Positions 10,410 through 20,084 of a stretch of 64,000 nt of DNA are shown in pieces (position 1 is the first letter of the stretch; each line of letters starts with the position of its first letter). The notes beneath the pieces are model-generated. The model was not told the DNA's origin and ran no database searches. It saw nothing but the letters and a program-made list of their open reading frames with translations. The stretch spans positions 1 to 64,000 of the forward strand of contig NZ_JADPKS010000152.1 in assembly GCF_023074175.1 (NCBI RefSeq), read 5' to 3'. Both the position numbers and the translations under genes were made by a program. The DNA comes from Bradyrhizobium sp. 139. GTDB taxonomy: Bacteria > Pseudomonadota > Alphaproteobacteria > Rhizobiales > Xanthobacteraceae.

Positions 10410-10690
10410 GCTGCTGCAAAAGCTGCAGCGCCGCATCAAATCGTGACGCAGCGAGCAGGCAAGCGCGCTACTGATGGATCGGCAGATCATGCGGAGCGGT
10501 TCGACGAGGCACCGGTTGTGCCGTGACAGCGCCCGCTTCCGGTACAGGGGAAGCCTGTCGTTGCGCAACCCCGGCCAGCTCCACGACCAGCCTCCCCCGT
10601 ACCGACCGTCCGTCTTCGCGGGAGCAAAATAGATGAGGCAACGATCACGTCTTCGGGAACACTCCCTTCATGAGGCAATACGCGCTCTCA
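10410..10690 (+). mobile_element. 3' end of the copy-1 DDE element, inverted
   Basis: The reverse complement of this segment closely follows 700-990, including the bases coding KLLQKLQRRIK and the element-end region with TGAGGCAA. It is therefore a second, truncated end of the same element in opposite orientation, carried next to the recombinase fragment. Only the terminal 280 bp are present. Confidence 0.6.
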
Positions 10691-11397
10691 TCCTGATTCT
10701 CGCGCCATAATGTTGCCCCGAACGGACCAGGCCGCATACCAACTCTGAAAACCAAAGGGTGCAGGCGCTTCGTGATAATGCGGGGAGCGTCGGTGGTCGA
10801 AATTGATCTCAAACCCGACAATCGTCGCCGCCAATGTCCGGCAGTACCTCGTCACGGTCTAGGCTCGACTAGTGGCCAGACACACGTCCGCCTTGTAAGG
10901 AGCGGTTCATCTGCAGGGTCTGCGATAAGCGCGGCACCATCCTAAGGGAACGAAGTGACCCAACCATGCCCATGAGAAAGCGTGCGGACTAAGAACTGCA
11001 ACATCTCCACATCGTGTACGCGTCACCCGAGCTTTCTCTTCTGGTGCCGACTTCGAAACTCTTCCAAGCGATATCCGTACTAAGGCCGATCTCGTGGTCC
11101 TTCTCACTCTCGCAGAACTTATCGAGCACCGCCCGCACCCGCGACGTTGTCTCGGCTTCGAACGTCGGGCTAGTCCCGAGAAAGAATGGATATCAAATCG
11201 ATTAGGCTTGCAGAATTCGATTGGTTAAGGCCACCGCACAAACCTGTCCATGGGCTGCGAGATACCAGATGCCGGTATTTCCAAGTCCGTTAGGTATCAA
11301 CGCCTGCTCGGCGAACGTCCGCTTTGCGCAATCGGGTTGAAAACTCGAGCTTGCGAACAGCCGAAAGCGCGGATTCACTCAGGTATAGAAGCCTGGG
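10691..11397. other. No recognisable gene
   Basis: Several short frames in both strands show no family signature and no strong ribosome binding site. I see nothing to support here. Confidence 0.35.
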
Positions 11398-11652
11398 ATG
11401 AAGCAATGATTGGGCGAACAGCAAGCGCATCAAGCGACCCATGTAGGCATGAAGGCAGATCTCTGGAAGCGCGCGGACCACCAATCGCCGGGCCTGAAGC
11501 ACTTCCGGAGAAGCGCACCGCTTTGGGGCCAGCAAAAAGTAGCCGATCATCGGCGCCAGGCAGATATCAGCTAGCCAACTCATTGCCGTCTGCTCGATCA
11601 GAGACAAGCCACGATCGAAGCTTCTCTTGCGCGCGAGGTGCCGCTCTGTCAC
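11398..11652 (-). pseudogene. Glutathione S-transferase C-domain remnant
   Basis: The minus-strand frame reads SFDRGLSLIEQT and SWLADICLAPMIGYFLLAP, resembling the all-helical C-domain of bacterial GSTs (the ADIxLAP(M/L) helix). The usual loop between the two blocks is shortened, and the tail continues out of frame. The thioredoxin-like N-domain that binds glutathione is absent. It lies just downstream of the MFS gene on the same strand. Confidence 0.45.
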
Positions 11653-11665
11653 GTTTCAAACGCAT

Positions 11666-12802
11666 TCACCGTGTGTTCGCCGTCACGATGGGCGCCAAGA
11701 GCACGACGAGGCACATGAGCCCGGCTAGGACCCCAAATGCGGCCGGCAGTCCCACGTACTTGGCCAGTAACCCGATACCAGCCGGTCCAATGAGAATTCC
11801 CGCATAACCAACCGTCATGATCGCGGCAATCGCCGGACCAACGGGCATCGCCTCCTGCGTGCCGGCGCGCCGGAACAGAATCGGGGCGACATTCGATAGG
11901 CCAAGACCAATGAGCAGCAAGCCGGCCATGGCGATGACGGCTACCGGTGCGGCCAGCAGAGCTCCGAAACCTGCCATGGCCAGTAGACTTCCGAACATAA
12001 GTGTCGCGCGGTCCCCCGCGCGTTCGACGACGGCGTCGCCAGCAAGGCGTCCCACCGTCATGGCTATGGAGAACAGTACATACGCTAAGCCGCCCTGCGT
12101 CTTTGGAGCAAGACCAGCGCCGACGACCAACAAGGCAGCCCAATCGAGCATCGCGCCTTCGATAAGGAAGGCGATCGCCGCAATCGCGGCTAGAAGGAGC
12201 ACGATGGAACGCGGCAGAACGAACGACGGTCCCTGGTCCGCCTGCGCCGTTGGTACCAATCGCGGCCACGCCAGCATGATCGCGATCACTATCAATCCCG
12301 AGCAGACCACAGTCGAAACAAATGCGTCAATCTGCAGCGAGAGAAAAGCGGTCATGGCTGCAGACCCCACAAGTCCCCCGATGCTGAATTGAGCGTGGAA
12401 GCTGGACATCAGCGGGCACTCCGCCGTGCGCTCCACCTCGATCGCATGAATGTTCGCGGCCACGCTAATCGAGCCTATCGAGGCGCCTAAGGCGAATAGC
12501 GCGACGCCGAGCGCCAACTTGCTAGCTGTCGTGAGGCACGGCAGGATGATCGCGAGACTAAGCCCACCCACAAGAATGATCAGCCTGACGCCGTAGCGGG
12601 CGCTCAAAACACTTGTCAGAAGCATCGCGATGATGGATCCAGCACCCAGGCAGAGCAGTAGTAGGCCAAGCACGCCGTCATCGGCCGCCAGCCGGTCTTT
12701 CGCAAATGGTACGAGCGGGGCCCAGGCCCCGAAGCCAAACCCGGGAACGAAGAATGCAAGACGCGTTGCTAACCGAGAGGATGGTTGACCAGCAGACGCC
12801 AT
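11666..12802 (-). CDS. MFS transporter
   Basis: The protein is about 378 aa from the ATG at 12800-12802, which sits behind AAGG with suitable spacing. The frame opens further upstream, but that part reads like leader sequence. About twelve hydrophobic segments are visible, starting with LAFFVPGFGFGAWAPLVPF and ending near LMCLVVLLAPIV. The first loop has FAKDRLAADDGVLGLLLLCL and the following helix pair SARYGVRLIIL. This matches the small-substrate MFS group often annotated YbjJ-like. The substrate is unknown. The gene appears intact and stands alone, with decayed DNA on both sides. Confidence 0.75.
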   Translation of the reverse strand: MASAGQPSSRLATRLAFFVPGFGFGAWAPLVPFAKDRLAADDGVLGLLLLCLGAGSIIAMLLTSVLSARYGVRLIILVGGLSLAIILPCLTTASKLALGVALFALGASIGSISVAANIHAIEVERTAECPLMSSFHAQFSIGGLVGSAAMTAFLSLQIDAFVSTVVCSGLIVIAIMLAWPRLVPTAQADQGPSFVLPRSIVLLLAAIAAIAFLIEGAMLDWAALLVVGAGLAPKTQGGLAYVLFSIAMTVGRLAGDAVVERAGDRATLMFGSLLAMAGFGALLAAPVAVIAMAGLLLIGLGLSNVAPILFRRAGTQEAMPVGPAIAAIMTVGYAGILIGPAGIGLLAKYVGLPAAFGVLAGLMCLVVLLAPIVTANTR

Positions 12803-13544
12803 GACAGGGACCTTATTGATAGACGACTCGCGGGCGCTGTACCAGCGACGGACTCCCGAGCGACAGAGAGTGCGCAGGTTCGGCGGTCGAGAGGACATCG
12901 TTTGTTGGCGCAATCCGCCATGCCGGACGGTTCAGCGCGTGATATCGGATCGCGTCGATCGTCACTCTTCTAGTTCGATCCGCGACGACATCTTTGATTG
13001 CAAATACGATGCCACCGCGAAAACGCACGTGACGTCTCGATCCGAACTCGATACGATCGGGCAAGTGTGCCGGCTAGGCATGGAGCGTTGGGGGCTCTCA
13101 ACAAGCTTGTTACTTGCTGATTGATGAGCGCGGTCGCGCACTGAAGGAGCACGAAGCACCCGAGTGCGCCTCGAGACCGCGTATTACGATTCCGTGGCGC
13201 CCTTCAGCGCGCCAACGCGGCCTCGCCTTCTGTAGTCATATCCGCGACAAATCAATATGGCTCAGTCGCAAAGCTGACAACGAGATGAAATTCCATCTGC
13301 CGATCGCAATCGGTCTCAATGCGAGGCGATGGGCTTGCAACCCGGTTACTCTAGGCTTGCGTAGCCTGCCAAAGCTTGTGGCAACCGACATCGCGGTGTA
13401 GACGCCGACATAAACACTTTGATCATGGAAGGCACGCAGAGGCTTATGTGCCTGCTAGACTCATGGTCTTTGTCAACGCCCCCGCCACGGCTCGCGATTG
13501 ACGACTTCTTCATCGAATTGGCCGTGCACATGGACCGGCATTGA
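12803..13544. other. No recognisable gene
   Basis: Overlapping short frames on both strands without family features. The first 100 bp presumably hold the promoter of the MFS gene. I could not identify -35/-10 or operator sequences with confidence. Confidence 0.35.
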
Positions 13545-13720
13545 TGCTTCTCCGTGTGCGGGAGGGATGCGCGGCTCGTTGCCCCAACGTCCATCGAGAA
13601 ACTGCCCCGCCGAGATCGCGACCCGCTCCTCCGTAAACAGCGGACGAATCCGTTGCTTGGCCTGTCGCAACAAAGAAGCCCACAGCGTTGCGTATCTTCG
13701 ACCGACGCTCCACCAATCAT
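13545..13720 (-). mobile_element. IS701-like transposase N-terminal remnant
   Basis: The minus-strand text QRIRPLFTEERVAISAGQFL followed by DGRWGNEPR matches the N-terminal region of IS701-family transposases as I know them (ERVA-SAG-FLDGLLG-EPRKTG). A neighbouring frame continues the match poorly. Only about 55 residues are left. Confidence 0.45.
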
Positions 13721-13774
13721 CAAATCCCGAATCATGGTCGCCCATAGAGTCAGAACCACCCCGAAAATTGCAAC

Positions 13775-14077
13775 TGTAGTGCTAGACACGGTGGCCAAAT
13801 GCATCGAACTCCGTCCGGATCGCTTGTCCGGTGTTCGGTTACGCGCATATTCCCTCCTTCAAGAAGCAGCAGTGCAAGATCGGCGAATACGCCCTGCCCC
13901 AGAAGTCGTGCGTCATTTTCAGTCGGAATCGCGGAAGCCCTGGTCGACGCGGGCTACGTGCGCATTAGTTTCGACCACTTCGCCCTACCCCGGCGATAAA
14001 TCTTGCCGCGGCGAAGCGCGAGGGGCGGCTGCGTCGGAACTCCCAGGGTTACACCGACGACGCCGGCGAAACGGATA
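13775..14077 (+). pseudogene. hemN (oxygen-independent coproporphyrinogen oxidase) remnant
   Basis: Three frames together reproduce the C-terminal half of HemN's radical-SAM core. The first reads DTVAKCIELRPDRLS, the next FGYAHIPSFKKQQ with GEYALP, then AEALVDAGYVRISFDHFALP, and finally LAAAKREGRLRRNSQGY. The CxxxCxxC cluster region lies upstream and is missing. In rhizobia hemN supports haem synthesis under microaerobiosis and is often a FixK target. This copy is dead. Confidence 0.65.
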
Positions 14078-14114
14078 AAAAGAAAACAGTTTATCGATTT
14101 GGTTCTGAATTGCG

Positions 14115-14967
14115 CTACAGAGTTGGCAACGCGAGCAGTACGTTGTCGATCAGCCGGGTCGAACCGACGTAGGCTGCGGCACAGAGCGCCGCCGGAAGCC
14201 GCAGCGGACTCGCGGCGCGCTTGAGCGTATCACCATCGACAAAGTTCAAGGTATTGCAGCCGATCAACTGTCTCAAGATGTCGCTCGGCGATCGCAATCA
14301 GCTTGTCCACCTCCCGCACTCCTGAGCGGAACTCATCCGCCGCGGCGAACAGCCCACGACTGATGGCAACGGCTCGCCGACGTTCTTCCTCGCTGAGATA
14401 CCGATTGCGACTGCTCATCGCGAGCCCGTCCGGTTCCCGAACGGTTGGCACGGTGACGATCTCGATGGGAAGATTGAGATCAGTTGCCATGCGACGCACG
14501 ACCGCGCATTGCTGAAAATCCTTTTGCCCGAAAAACACGACGTCCGGATGCACCATGTTGAACAGCTTGCATACGACGGTTGCGACGCCGCGAAAATGCC
14601 CACGCCTGAAAGCCCCGCATAGTGGCTTCGCCAATTCGCCCGGTTCGACGAAGGTCTCGAATTGAGCCGGGTAGACTTCCTGTGCACCCGGCGCGAAGAC
14701 AATCGCAACACCGGCATCGCGGCACAATTTTTCATCGCGCAGGAAATCGCGAGGATAGCTGCTGAGATCCTCGTTTGGTCCGAACTGAGTCGGATTGACG
14801 AAGATGCTAACGACGGTGACGTCGCATTGCGCTCGGCTCGCCTTGACCAGGGCCAGATGGCCATCGTGCAAATAGCCCATTGTCGGCACGAGCCCGACGC
14901 GTTTGCCCGCGCTGCAAGCCTTCGCGAGCTCACGACGAAGCTCAGCGACCGTCGTAATCGTCTGCAT
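14115..14967 (-). pseudogene. panC: Pantothenate synthetase, frameshifted near the 3' end
   Basis: PanC joins pantoate and beta-alanine with ATP. The frame from ATG 14967 gives 245 residues with the nucleotidyltransferase signatures: PTMGYLHDGHLALVKASR (HxGH site), FVNPTQFGPNEDLSSYPR, FFGQKDFQQ and AMSSRNRYLSEEE. It then ends prematurely at 14230. One extra T in the CTTTGTCGATGG stretch (about 14247-14250) throws the frame. Removing it restores VDGDTLKRAASPLRLPAALC and VGSTRLIDN to the stop at 14115, for a total of 283 codons, the family's normal length. The N-terminal Rossmann domain is intact, so partial function or an assembly error cannot be excluded. It lies 14 bp downstream of panB. Confidence 0.85.
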
Positions 14968-14981
14968 CGTAGCACCTTACA

Positions 14982-15854
14982 TCAGGTTGGGTTGGGAGGA
15001 GCCCAGTTTGCGATGATGTTACCCAGGCTTTCAGGAAGCCGATAGGACTCTTGCGGCGCCGGGAACGCTCCACTGCGGACATCGGTAGCCCAGCGCGACA
15101 GCGCCTCCTGCAACAGCTGAAAACCATCAGCATAGGCGCGAACGAATTTGGGCCGATGACCTTCGGTCAGCCCCAGCACGTCATGGAATACGAGCACTTG
15201 GCCCGAGCACCCGGGACCCGCGCCGATTCCAATAGTTGGTATCGACAGCGATTCGGTCGCTCGCTGGGCTAGCTCGGCCGGAATGCCTTCAAGCACCAAC
15301 GCGAAGCATCCGGCCTCCTGCAGACGGTGAGCGTCATCAAGCAGCCGCAAAGCGTCATCGGCTTTCCGGCCCTGCACCTTGAATCCGCCCATGATATTGA
15401 CGCTCTGCGGGGTGAGGCCGAGATGGCCCATGACGGGAATTTCGCAATCGACCAGGGCACGCACCATCTCCACGCGCTTGGCTCCGCCCTCGAGTTTCAC
15501 TGCATCTGCGCCTCGCTGCAGGAACCCTCCGGCGTTGCGTATCGTCTCCTCCGGACTAAGGTGAAAGCTAAGAAACGGCATATCGGCCACGAGCAGGGCA
15601 CGGGGCCTTGTGCGCGCAACAGCTTCGAGATGATGATTCATCATCGCCATGCTGACTGGCAACGTGTTGTCGAATCCGAGGCAGACATTGCCAACACTGT
15701 CGCCGACAAGAATGATGTCGACGATGGGGTCAGCGATGCCTGCCGTAACCGCATCGTAGGCGGTGGTCATGGCGACACGCCGCCGCTCCTGCTTCCACCG
15801 CTGCAGGATTGGAATCGTGATCCGCTCAACTGACACTTCCGAAGCGTGGCTCAT
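14982..15854 (-). CDS. panB: 3-methyl-2-oxobutanoate hydroxymethyltransferase
   Basis: PanB transfers a hydroxymethyl group from 5,10-methylene-THF to ketoisovalerate, the first committed step of pantothenate synthesis. The 290-aa protein has the expected TIM-barrel motifs: MTTAYDAVTAGIAD, VGDSVGNVCLGFDNTLPVSM with the metal-binding Asp, VADMPFLSF, VKLEGGAKR, VMGHLGLTPQSVNIMGGF and TIGIGAGPGCSGQVLVFHD. Length is a little above the usual 265-275, with extra residues at the N-terminus. It is first in a panB-panC operon. Because it needs a folate cofactor, its neighbourhood with pabAB is notable. It appears intact. Confidence 0.92.
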   Translation of the reverse strand: MSHASEVSVERITIPILQRWKQERRRVAMTTAYDAVTAGIADPIVDIILVGDSVGNVCLGFDNTLPVSMAMMNHHLEAVARTRPRALLVADMPFLSFHLSPEETIRNAGGFLQRGADAVKLEGGAKRVEMVRALVDCEIPVMGHLGLTPQSVNIMGGFKVQGRKADDALRLLDDAHRLQEAGCFALVLEGIPAELAQRATESLSIPTIGIGAGPGCSGQVLVFHDVLGLTEGHRPKFVRAYADGFQLLQEALSRWATDVRSGAFPAPQESYRLPESLGNIIANWAPPNPT

Positions 15855-17116
15855 TTTCGATCCGTTCCGTCAGATGGCCTCAGGTCGATTTCGCAGCTCG
15901 AAGCGATACTGATTTGATCTCACCTGGTCGCCTACGATTTTGAAGCCACGGCCCTCCGAGGTTCCCGCGTCACCGAATAAGCTAGGCGAACGGTAATCCG
16001 ATTCTTGCGACCGAAGCCGTTGAGTATTGCGCGCATCCCCGGGGGACCACCCTTTTTCTATGGCGGACGAGTGAAAACTGTCAACCATGAAAGGGAAACA
16101 TACGTCTCCAAAGTAGCAGACGCGTGCATAAAAAATCCAATGGTCGCCCGACCATCAAGCAAGAACTCCCCCATTCAAATTGTCATTTGGAAGCGCCTTG
16201 CGTCACGCTGGGCCTCAGGGCGCGCCGATGCGATCATTCTGACGCAATTTGCGTGCGGCGTTGTCTTAACCGCATCTCCTGCATGTCGGACTGGCTGGCT
16301 CTGCCCCGGAGGCAATACTCTACCCGAGCGAGTTCGTTTCCGAGCCTCATCAAGTTCAACTGCAGCCAGAGGATTTGTTGCCGCTCACACCTGCTGCGCT
16401 GAATCAACGCTCCGGCATACTTCCCCATACGGAGCTGATAGAAATTGCGTACCATGCCCTGCTCCAATCCCTTCTCCAGGATACTTGGCATTTTCCAGCT
16501 CCCGAAACAGGCCTCGCGCTCACCCTCTGTTGTAGCGGCATATCGCGATCGATTGGTTCGATGAACCCCTGCCTGTCGGCCGAAATTGCGTTTGGGCGTA
16601 ATTCCGCGATGAAATCCTTCAAACGAGCTCGGAGTGACCGCCCCCGCCTTCGTCAAATGCAAGCATGGGAGTGCTTTCCAGCGCAGCAGACCGTGAAAGC
16701 TATGCAGACGCGCGTCTGCCGCCGCTAATTCGATGGCGTGTGGATAACCCGGGCGTACAGACTTGTCAGGCGAGCCGCTTAGAGGCGTCGCTGACCTGAG
16801 GCGCCGGTGCGCTTGCCTCCGCTTGCTGCTCAATTCGCAGCAGCCATGGCAGCCCAAGCGTCAGGCCATCGAAGAGTCGACGGTTTGACACGGCCAGCCA
16901 AGTCATGCGATGCAAAAAGGGCTAAGCAGGGTTAAGACGCAGTAGTGCGGTCGCAACCTAACGGCGGCCGCCATTGCGGGGTCAGCAGCTTCTGCTGCAC
17001 ACGTTCAAAGACCACTACTACTATTCGTCGAAGACACGATTTTTCGTAACAACACCCCCGCATTCCCCTTGTGCGTCTTTTCGTGGCGTCTTGTACTGGT
17101 TGTCAGCGCGATCGTT
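15855..17116. other. No recognisable gene
   Basis: A 207-codon minus-strand frame (16234-16857) and several overlapping plus-strand frames are present, but none shows a domain, hydrophobic pattern or ribosome binding site I can support. The first 150 bp should carry the panBC promoter. Confidence 0.35.
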
Positions 17117-17349
17117 CTACCGCCGCGCTAATGCGTAGGTCAGGTCGATACCGCAATAGGCGTCCGTGCCCGATGCAGTGGCCATGCACTGACAAAATGA
17201 CGAGAACTGGCAGTTGCCAGGATACCCCAGATACGATCTTTGCAGACAATGAGCGTCCTGCCAAGCGGGTCGTAGGACGTACACTCGAAGGCGAGACAAA
17301 GCCAACTAGCATGGGAAGTGCTAGCAGCGACAAACAGCAGATTGCGCAT
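17117..17349 (-). pseudogene. DUF3551-like small exported protein, frameshifted
   Basis: ATG 17349 follows a strong GGAGG site and opens MRNLLFVAA, the start of a signal peptide. The expected continuation is in other frames: ALPMLVGFVSPSSV, then DPLGRTLIVCKDRIWG, then the C-terminal block YPGNCQFSSFCQCMATASGT and AYCGIDLTYALARR. This last block is typical of the Cys-rich DUF3551 proteins abundant in Bradyrhizobium. Three small indels break the gene. A perfect FixK/FNR-type palindrome lies 51 bp upstream, suggesting it was once induced by low oxygen. Confidence 0.6.
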
Positions 17350-17400
17350 GACTTGCCTCCGCTAGGCTTTGCTTAAGGATAGACCATCGAATTACATCTA

Positions 17401-17414
17401 TTGATGTTGATCAA
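17401..17414. promoter_or_regulatory. FixK/FNR-type box TTGATGTTGATCAA
   Basis: The 14-bp palindrome TTGAT-N4-ATCAA is a perfect match to the FixK/FNR consensus and equals the quality of the box before fixN at 55672. It sits 51 bp before the start of the degenerate DUF3551 gene on the minus strand. No credible gene lies close on the plus side. Confidence 0.6.
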
Positions 17415-18266
17415 GCAAATGGCAGCCGCGCTTCCCTGGGCGATCGCATCCACCGAAGTACTAGCGCGTTGGGCTTTCACGCGCGCGCAAGCGACGCGGT
17501 TCAAGTGAAGGCAGTCTAAGAGTGCTCGATCAGAACCGCGGCACCTGGGGCGGCCATTTTGCCAAAACTTCGGCGAAGGCGGAGCAGCATTTCAGCGACT
17601 TTCCGGAAGGGAGCGCAGCTTCCGGTGCGATGCAGCTGCGCGCTGAAAGCGCCTCCAGGCAAGCATGTGCACCAGGTACTACCTTTCTTCGTTGCTTCGC
17701 GACGAGCAGCGCCGAAACGATAAGCTCCTCCCAGGCGCCATGTATGGCTGAGACTATCGCCACGTTCCGCGATGAAAGAGTTTCACGATCGATCTCTCTG
17801 CGGTGATCAGCCGAAGAGCGGATTCAACCTTGAAGTCACGTGTCGATGTCAACGCTTCAGGGGCTGGCGGCGGCATTCCCCCTTCTGTTTTATGACCCAG
17901 CCTGTATTCAACGAAAGAGCGCATTTTGCTGCAGTTCTTATGCGGCGATCCTGCAAGTGAGACCGTTTCATGCACGAGATCCGCGCGAAGCTAATGACCG
18001 TCGACGGAAGCATCTACTGAAAGTTGTCCTAGCGACTGATGATCAGGCGGTTCCTTACTTCGATGCAGAAATTCGTCTCAGAGATTGTCTACCTTGCGTA
18101 ATGGCGGAGGAAGAATCGAGCTAAACACCCGCCAGCGCGATCGTGCAGGGAGCCTGCCGTGCAGTGGCATCTGAGCGGCTGCCCGAGCCTTGCAGACTTT
18201 GCGATGAGGCTTCTGTCGCTTTGGGCGAAGTCAAACCGCAATGTTCGCGATTACCGACGGTCATCT
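17415..18266. other. No recognisable gene
   Basis: Frames at 17522-17806, 17754-17975 and 17840-18124 are short, overlap each other on both strands and show no family signature. Nothing is called here. Confidence 0.35.
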
Positions 18267-18593
18267 ATGATTCGACACATCGTATTCTTCACCGCAAAAG
18301 ATAAGGCACATGTCGACAAAATAGTCGACGGCCTTTCCGTTCTCGCCAAAATCCCGCATGCACGCCGGCTTGAGGTCGCTCGCAACCGCAAGAGTGACCG
18401 GCTTGGCAACGAAATTGACGTGATCGTCTACGGTGAATTCGACGACGAAGTCGAACTCGAAGCCTATAAAGCGCACGAGCTTTATCAGGAGTCGATCCGG
18501 CAGGTCAGACCGCTCCGAGAGCTACGTCTTGCGGCCGATTACAGCATGTCAACAGATGCGGAGCCATTTGGCAGGCCCTACCCGCGGGCGTAA
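18267..18593 (+). CDS. Dabb (stress-responsive alpha/beta-barrel) protein
   Basis: From ATG 18267 the product is 108 aa. It opens MIRHIVFFTAKDKAHVDKIV and continues with VDGLSVLAKIPHARRLEVAR, IDVIVYGEFDDEVELEAYKA and a final Tyr/Ser strand. These are the beta-alpha-beta elements of the dimeric ferredoxin-like Dabb family (PF07876). The frame is open 36 codons further upstream, but that part does not look like the family. The physiological substrate is unknown for most members. It lies about 100 bp upstream of pabB on the same strand, perhaps in the same transcript. Confidence 0.75.
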   Translation: MIRHIVFFTAKDKAHVDKIVDGLSVLAKIPHARRLEVARNRKSDRLGNEIDVIVYGEFDDEVELEAYKAHELYQESIRQVRPLRELRLAADYSMSTDAEPFGRPYPRA

Positions 18594-18690
18594 TTAACCT
18601 GGCAGGCACGTAGGGGTTTTTGGGTGCCCGTGAGGCTCGCCTTCGCCGGGCGGGATTACAATCAGCCATGTATCGCTGAGCGACAGACTA

Positions 18691-20084
18691 ATGCATGTAT
18701 TGGAACTGCAGTGGATTGAGCCCGTCACAGCCATGCGACGCCTCTCGCATCGGAGGCACCTCACGTTCCTGGATAGCGCATCGAGACACGCGGTGCTCGG
18801 GCAGTACTCGTATGTGACGTGCGATCCCTTCAGCACTTATATAATCGCGGACGGGAGAGGTATTTGCAACGGAGAGTCCATTGTGGGCGATCCGTGGGCG
18901 GCACTTCGCGCTATGCTAGCCAACTATCCGCAAATGCATCGCGCCGATCTCCCGGCATTCCAGGGCGGCGCCGCCGGCTTTTTTGGATACGAGCTGAACA
19001 GGACGCTGGAGCGATTGCCGGTGCCGAGCATCGGGGGGCATCGCTTGCCTCAGGCCCTCCTACATCTTTACGACGTCGTGATAAGCTTCGATCACCGCCA
19101 TGACAGATGCTGGGTCCTTTCTACCGGGTGGCCGGAGCAGGATCCGGTTCGCCGGCGTGAGAGAGCTCGCCGAAGAGCCGAAGAATTTGTTGGGCTGGTT
19201 ACAGTCTCAGCCCCCCTCCTGATTTTACACCAGGCCAGGCCGGCTCATGGCATTCAAACTTCAGTCGCCAGGGATACATCGCGGCGGTACAACGCGTGAT
19301 TGATCTCATTCTGTCGGGTGACGCCTTCCAGGTCAACATTGCGCAGCGCTTCAGCGCTCGCCTGGCGAACTCGTTCGATCCGATAGCCTTCTATTGTCAG
19401 CTGCGGAAAATGAATCCGGCTCCCTTTGCCGCCCTTCTTCGGTATGGCAAGCTCACCATTGCATCGAGCTCGCCCGAGCGTTTCCTAAAGCTTGACGGGC
19501 GACAGGTCGAAACGCGACCTATCAAGGGGACGGTGGCGCGTTCTGCTGATTGCGAGGAAGACCGGCGTCGCGCTGAGACGCTGGTAGATTCGGAGAAAGA
19601 CCGCGCCGAGAACACCATGATCGTCGACCTCCTGCGCAATGATCTCTCGCGCGTTTGCACGCCTGAATCAGTCCACGTCCCGTCCTTATGCAATCTCGAG
19701 TCCTATGCCTCGGTGCACCATCTCGTGTCCGTCGTTACGGGTGAGCTAGCACACGGAGAGGATGCCGTGGGCCTACTTAGGGCCTGCTTTCCCGGCGGCT
19801 CAGTTACCGGAGCTCCCAAGGTACGCTCGATGGAAATTATCCTGGATATCGAGCGTGTGGCGCGAGAGGTGTATTGCGGGGCCATAGGCTACATAGGATT
19901 CAATGGACATATGGATGTAAATATTGCCATTCGCACCGTAACGATCGACGACGGCCAGGCCGTCTTCCATGCAGGCGCCGGGATAACGGCAATGTCCGAT
20001 CCGGCCGCCGAATATGAGGAGAGCCTTGCAAAAGCAGAGCGCATTTTTCGCGCATTCATTGCTGAAGACTCCGGTGCATCTTGA
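18691..20084 (+). pseudogene. pabB: Aminodeoxychorismate synthase component I, frameshifted
   Basis: PabB aminates chorismate to 4-amino-4-deoxychorismate for folate. The N-terminal part (18691-19292) has the binding-domain features FLDSASRHAVLGQYSYVTCD and GGAAGFFGYELNR. The catalytic part (19296-20084) has SGDAFQVNIAQRFSA, ASSSPERFLKLDGRQVETRP, the PabB-type PIKGT motif with its Lys, DRAENTMIVDLLRNDLSRVC, FPGGSVTGAPKVRSMEI and the terminal HAGAGI block. The two halves are in different frames. The join is at the C6 run at 19211-19216, and a one-base change there restores DFTPGQAGSWHSNFSRQGYI between them. All else looks functional, so this is a recent lesion, a sequence error or, less likely, a slippage site. 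PIKGT favours PabB over TrpE. Confidence 0.82.

Noticed and set aside
17101..17129. GTCAGCGCGATCG... as a tts box
   Set aside because: Only the first six bases fit. The TCG element is shifted by one base and the AGCT part is missing.
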